Source: JANQGH01 sp039177555 (GTDB lineage: Bacteria; Pseudomonadota; Alphaproteobacteria; DSM-16000; Inquilinaceae). From it: DNA of 64,000 nt. Shown here one piece after another: positions 61,728 to 64,000 of this stretch. Every line of letters starts with the position of its first letter. Positions within the stretch are counted from its first letter, which is position 1. The translations under genes were made by a program, and so were the position numbers. The notes beneath the pieces are model-generated. The model did not search any database. It was not told where the DNA came from and worked only from the letters and a program-made list of their open reading frames with translations. Location of the stretch: NCBI GenBank assembly GCA_039177555.1, contig JBCDFV010000007.1:73951-137950 (forward strand). The letters run 5' to 3'.

Positions 61728-63581
61728 ATGACCGCACCGCAAGCCGATCCCAAACCCGCGTTCGCTCCGCTCGATTTCGCGCCGGCGGCGGTAGATGTCG
61801 AGCGGCTGGCCGATGGCGGCATGATCCTGCGATCGCCGCAGACGCTGGGCGCCTGCGACACCAAGATGGGCGACTATCTGGTCGACTGGGCGGCGCTGGC
61901 CCCAGCGCGCGTGTTTCTGGCCGAACGCGACGGCACGGGCGGCTGGCGCGAACTGACCTATGCTGAGGCCTTGGACCAGGTCGAGCGTCTGGCCCAGTCC
62001 CTTCTCGATCGCGGTTTCGGGCCCGGCCGCACCTTGATGATCCTGTCCGACAACGGCATCGACAACGCGCTCATGCAGCTCGCCGCCCAGCATATCGGCG
62101 CGCCCGCCGTGCCGGTGTCGCCGGCCTATTCGCTGATGAGCCAGGACCACGCCAAGCTGAAGGCGATCCACGACCTGGTGCAGCCGAGCCTGGTCTACGC
62201 CAAAGATGCCGGGCCGTTCGCGGCCGCCCTGACGGCAATCGGCGCCGGCCCTGACCGGCTGGTCACGTCGGTCCCCCAACCGGACACGGTGACGATCGAA
62301 GATCTGTTGAAGACGGCGAAGACGGACGCGGTCGATTTCGCCTTTGCCGGCGTCAGTCCCGACAGCATTGCGAAGATCCTGTTCACCTCCGGCTCGACGG
62401 GGGCACCGAAAGGCGTGATCAACACCCAGCGCATGCTGGTGTCCAACCAGCAGATGATCGCCCAGCTTTGGCGTTTTCTCGGTGAAAAACCGCCGGTCAT
62501 CGTCGACTGGCTGCCCTGGAACCACACCTTCGGCGCCAACCACAACTTCAACATGGTGCTGCGCCATGGCGGCACGCTCTATATCGATGACGGCAAGCCG
62601 GTGCCGGCGCTGATCGACCGGACGGTCGCCAACCTGCGCGAGGTCTCGCCGACGCTCTATTTCAACGTGCCGATCGGCTTCGCCGTCCTGCTGGACCATC
62701 TGGAAGCGGACGCCGAATTGCGCGCCAACTTCTTCAAGCGTTTGGACCTGCTGTTCTATGCCGGCGCTGCCTTGCCGCAGAATCTGTGGGAACGGCTGGA
62801 GGATCTGTCGGTCGCCGAACGCGGTGTGCGCGTGCCGATGATCTCAGCCTGGGGTTCGACCGAGACGGCGCCGATGGTCACGACCGTGCATTTCCCGATT
62901 GAGCGCGCGGGCGTTATTGGCCTGCCCGGGCCGGGTGTGGCGCTGAAGATGGTGCCCGCCGGCAGCAAACTGGAGATGCGGGTGAAGGGCCCGAACGTCA
63001 CGCCCGGCTATTGGCAGCGGCCGGATCTGACCGAGGCGGCGTTCGATGACGAGGGCTACTACAAGATTGGCGATGCGGGCCGTTTGTTGGACGCGGAGGA
63101 CGCATGCGCGGGCGTCGTGTTCGACGGCCGCACGGCGGAGGATTTCAAGCTGTCGACCGGCACCTGGGTGCATGTCGGCGCCCTGCGCATCGCGCTGATC
63201 GCGGCCTGCGCGCCGGCAGTGCAGGACATCGTTCTGGTGGGCGAGAATGGCGACCATGCCGGCGCGCTGATCTTCCCGAACCTGCCTGGCTGTCGCGCGC
63301 TGGCCGGTCTGTCCGACGATGCGCCGATTGAGCAGGTTTTGGCTGATCAGGCGGTGCGAGATCATGTCGGCGAGGCCTTGCTGCGCCATAACACGGACAA
63401 CCCGGCCAGCTCGACCGCGATCGCCCGCGCCTTTCTGATGGCCGAGCCGCCATCGATCGACGCCAACGAGATCACGGACAAGGGCTACATCAATCAGAGA
63501 GCCGTCCGTGAAAGGCGCGCTGACCTGGTGGACCGGGTCATGTCCGCCGCGCCCGACAGCGACGTCATTCAGGTCGCGTAG
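61728..63581 (+). CDS. Feruloyl-CoA synthase-like acyl-CoA ligase
   Basis: ANL ligase that activates hydroxycinnamates such as ferulate or p-coumarate. It has 617 residues, longer than FadD, as is usual for this family. Family marks are MILRSPQTLGACDTKMGDYLVDWA near the start, P-loop ILFTSGSTGAPKGVINTQRM, DWLPWNHTFGANHNF, AWGSTETAPMVT and the C-terminal EITDKGYINQRAVRERRADLVDR. The canonical A10 GK..R lysine is replaced by this family-specific segment. Co-directional with an importer that presumably supplies its substrate. Confidence 0.87.
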   Translation: MTAPQADPKPAFAPLDFAPAAVDVERLADGGMILRSPQTLGACDTKMGDYLVDWAALAPARVFLAERDGTGGWRELTYAEALDQVERLAQSLLDRGFGPGRTLMILSDNGIDNALMQLAAQHIGAPAVPVSPAYSLMSQDHAKLKAIHDLVQPSLVYAKDAGPFAAALTAIGAGPDRLVTSVPQPDTVTIEDLLKTAKTDAVDFAFAGVSPDSIAKILFTSGSTGAPKGVINTQRMLVSNQQMIAQLWRFLGEKPPVIVDWLPWNHTFGANHNFNMVLRHGGTLYIDDGKPVPALIDRTVANLREVSPTLYFNVPIGFAVLLDHLEADAELRANFFKRLDLLFYAGAALPQNLWERLEDLSVAERGVRVPMISAWGSTETAPMVTTVHFPIERAGVIGLPGPGVALKMVPAGSKLEMRVKGPNVTPGYWQRPDLTEAAFDDEGYYKIGDAGRLLDAEDACAGVVFDGRTAEDFKLSTGTWVHVGALRIALIAACAPAVQDIVLVGENGDHAGALIFPNLPGCRALAGLSDDAPIEQVLADQAVRDHVGEALLRHNTDNPASSTAIARAFLMAEPPSIDANEITDKGYINQRAVRERRADLVDRVMSAAPDSDVIQVA

Positions 63582-63639
63582 ACCGGCCTGTTCAAGCGTC
63601 GGGTTGATCGCCCGCGCATTGCGCACCAAATATGAAAGG

Positions 63640-63730
63640 CCGCGGCGCCGAGAGGGCCGTGGGCAAGGGCGCCGGCATTGGGCTGGGCCCAAGACCCTAT
63701 CTCGCTCATGCAAGAGGAGATGAGAGCGTG
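63640..63730 (+). promoter_or_regulatory. ROSE-like RNA thermometer upstream of Hsp20
   Basis: ATCTCGCTC (63699-63707) pairs with GAGGAGAT (63714-63721) around ATGCAA, leaving a single bulged G. The right arm contains the ribosome-binding site of the Hsp20 gene (GTG at 63728). A TCGCT element opposite the Shine-Dalgarno, with a bulged G, matches the U(U/C)GCU hallmark of ROSE elements in alphaproteobacterial small-heat-shock genes. GC-rich sequence upstream (63640-63690) can form further stem-loops. Confidence 0.65.
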
Positions 63731-64000
63731 ACTCGTTTGTCTTTGTTCAACAGTCCCCTGTTGCTGGGGTTTGAGCGCATCGAGCGCAGTCTGGACCGCG
63801 TCGCCAAGTCGTCGGCCGACGGCTATCCGCCGTACAACATCGAAAAACTGTCCGACGAAAGGCTGCGGATCACCGTTGCCGTGGCCGGGTTCACCCAGGA
63901 CGATCTGCAAGTCCAGATCGAGGAAGATCAGCTGGTCATCCGGGGCAAGCAGCAGGACGATCGCGACCGGAACTAACTGCATCGCGGCATTCCCGCGCGG
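63728..64000 (+). pseudogene. Hsp20/IbpA-type small heat shock protein, interrupted by TAA and cut by the window edge
   Basis: GTG start 63728 after GAGGAGA. VTRLSLFNSPLLLGFERIER is the typical alphaproteobacterial IbpA N-terminus, followed by alpha-crystallin strands (YPPYNIEKLSDERLRITVAVAG, then DDLQVQIEEDQLVIRGKQ). At 63974-63976 the frame meets TAA, but reading through gives DRDRN-stop-LHRGIPAR, where homologues have a tyrosine before LHRGIAAR. The downstream frame is therefore still intact. Either a TAC/TAT to TAA nonsense mutation or a base-call error. If real, the product is an 82-residue truncated protein without the C-terminal half of the chaperone domain. Confidence 0.75.

Noticed and set aside
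58830..62699. Minus-strand frames of 532 and 573 codons
   Set aside because: Both are antisense to the second Liv system and the acyl-CoA ligase, which have all expected motifs.

Overview
The window is a gene-dense, high-GC stretch of an alphaproteobacterial chromosome. Four arrangements point to Alphaproteobacteria, probably near the Rhodospirillales: irr divergent from fabA-fabB-fabI, rpsT next to dnaA, dnaN-recF-gyrB in line, and a coaBC-dut-Rrf2-cysK-moeB run. The genus cannot be named from sequence alone. No tRNA, rRNA, CRISPR array or intact transposase was found.

Region 1 (1-21.6 kb) is housekeeping. It holds unsaturated fatty acid synthesis (fabI, fabB, fabA), iron control (irr, followed by what looks like a rubrerythrin relic), a secreted SH3 protein, a 2-hydroxyacid dehydrogenase, moeB, cysK with an Rrf2 regulator, dut, coaBC, a 45-residue entericidin-type lipoprotein, ubiE, mutM, an enoyl-CoA hydratase, rpsT and the replication block dnaA / dnaN / recF / gyrB. 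A 264-bp palindromic element with 32-bp perfect terminal inverted repeats sits between mutM and the hydratase. A potassium-channel gene on the opposite strand interrupts dnaA and dnaN.

Region 2 (21.6-39.8 kb) is an aerobic benzoate (box) island. The minus strand carries benzoate-CoA ligase, a branched-chain-type ABC importer (LivKHMGF), an alpha/beta hydrolase, a metallo-hydrolase, a hot-dog thioesterase, a crotonase, an ASCH protein and a second acyl-CoA ligase, plus a DUF4863 protein and a flavodoxin. The plus strand carries boxR, boxC and boxB, then an adrenodoxin-reductase-like flavoprotein in the place where the BoxA reductase might be expected. No BoxA is present in the window. TGCA-type repeats precede boxR/flavodoxin, boxC and livK.

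Region 3 (39.8-53.4 kb, all minus strand) is a second oxidative catabolic island with an unknown substrate. One transcript encodes a Rieske ferredoxin, a small protein, a Rieske oxygenase alpha subunit, an IclR regulator, a two-domain extradiol-type dioxygenase and a FAD ferredoxin reductase. The next encodes a nitrate/sulfonate/taurine-type ABC importer, a cupin, an SDR, an alpha/beta hydrolase, a ThDP enzyme, an aspartate-dehydrogenase-like protein and an aldehyde dehydrogenase. The two promoter regions share an operator with identical geometry (GTTCCA-N4-TGRAAC-N13-TGRAAC), so they probably form one regulon.

Region 4 (53.5-64 kb, mostly plus strand) has a 2,3-dehydroadipyl-CoA-hydratase-like crotonase, a 3-hydroxyacyl-CoA dehydrogenase, a DUF429-like protein, a second LivKHMGF importer and a feruloyl-CoA-synthase-like ligase. 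This suggests uptake and CoA-dependent side-chain shortening of phenylpropanoids and/or the lower part of the box pathway. The window ends inside an Hsp20 gene that is preceded by a ROSE-like RNA thermometer hairpin and carries an apparent in-frame stop codon. Together, the 21-64 kb stretch is specialised for aromatic acid uptake, CoA activation and oxygen-dependent ring opening.
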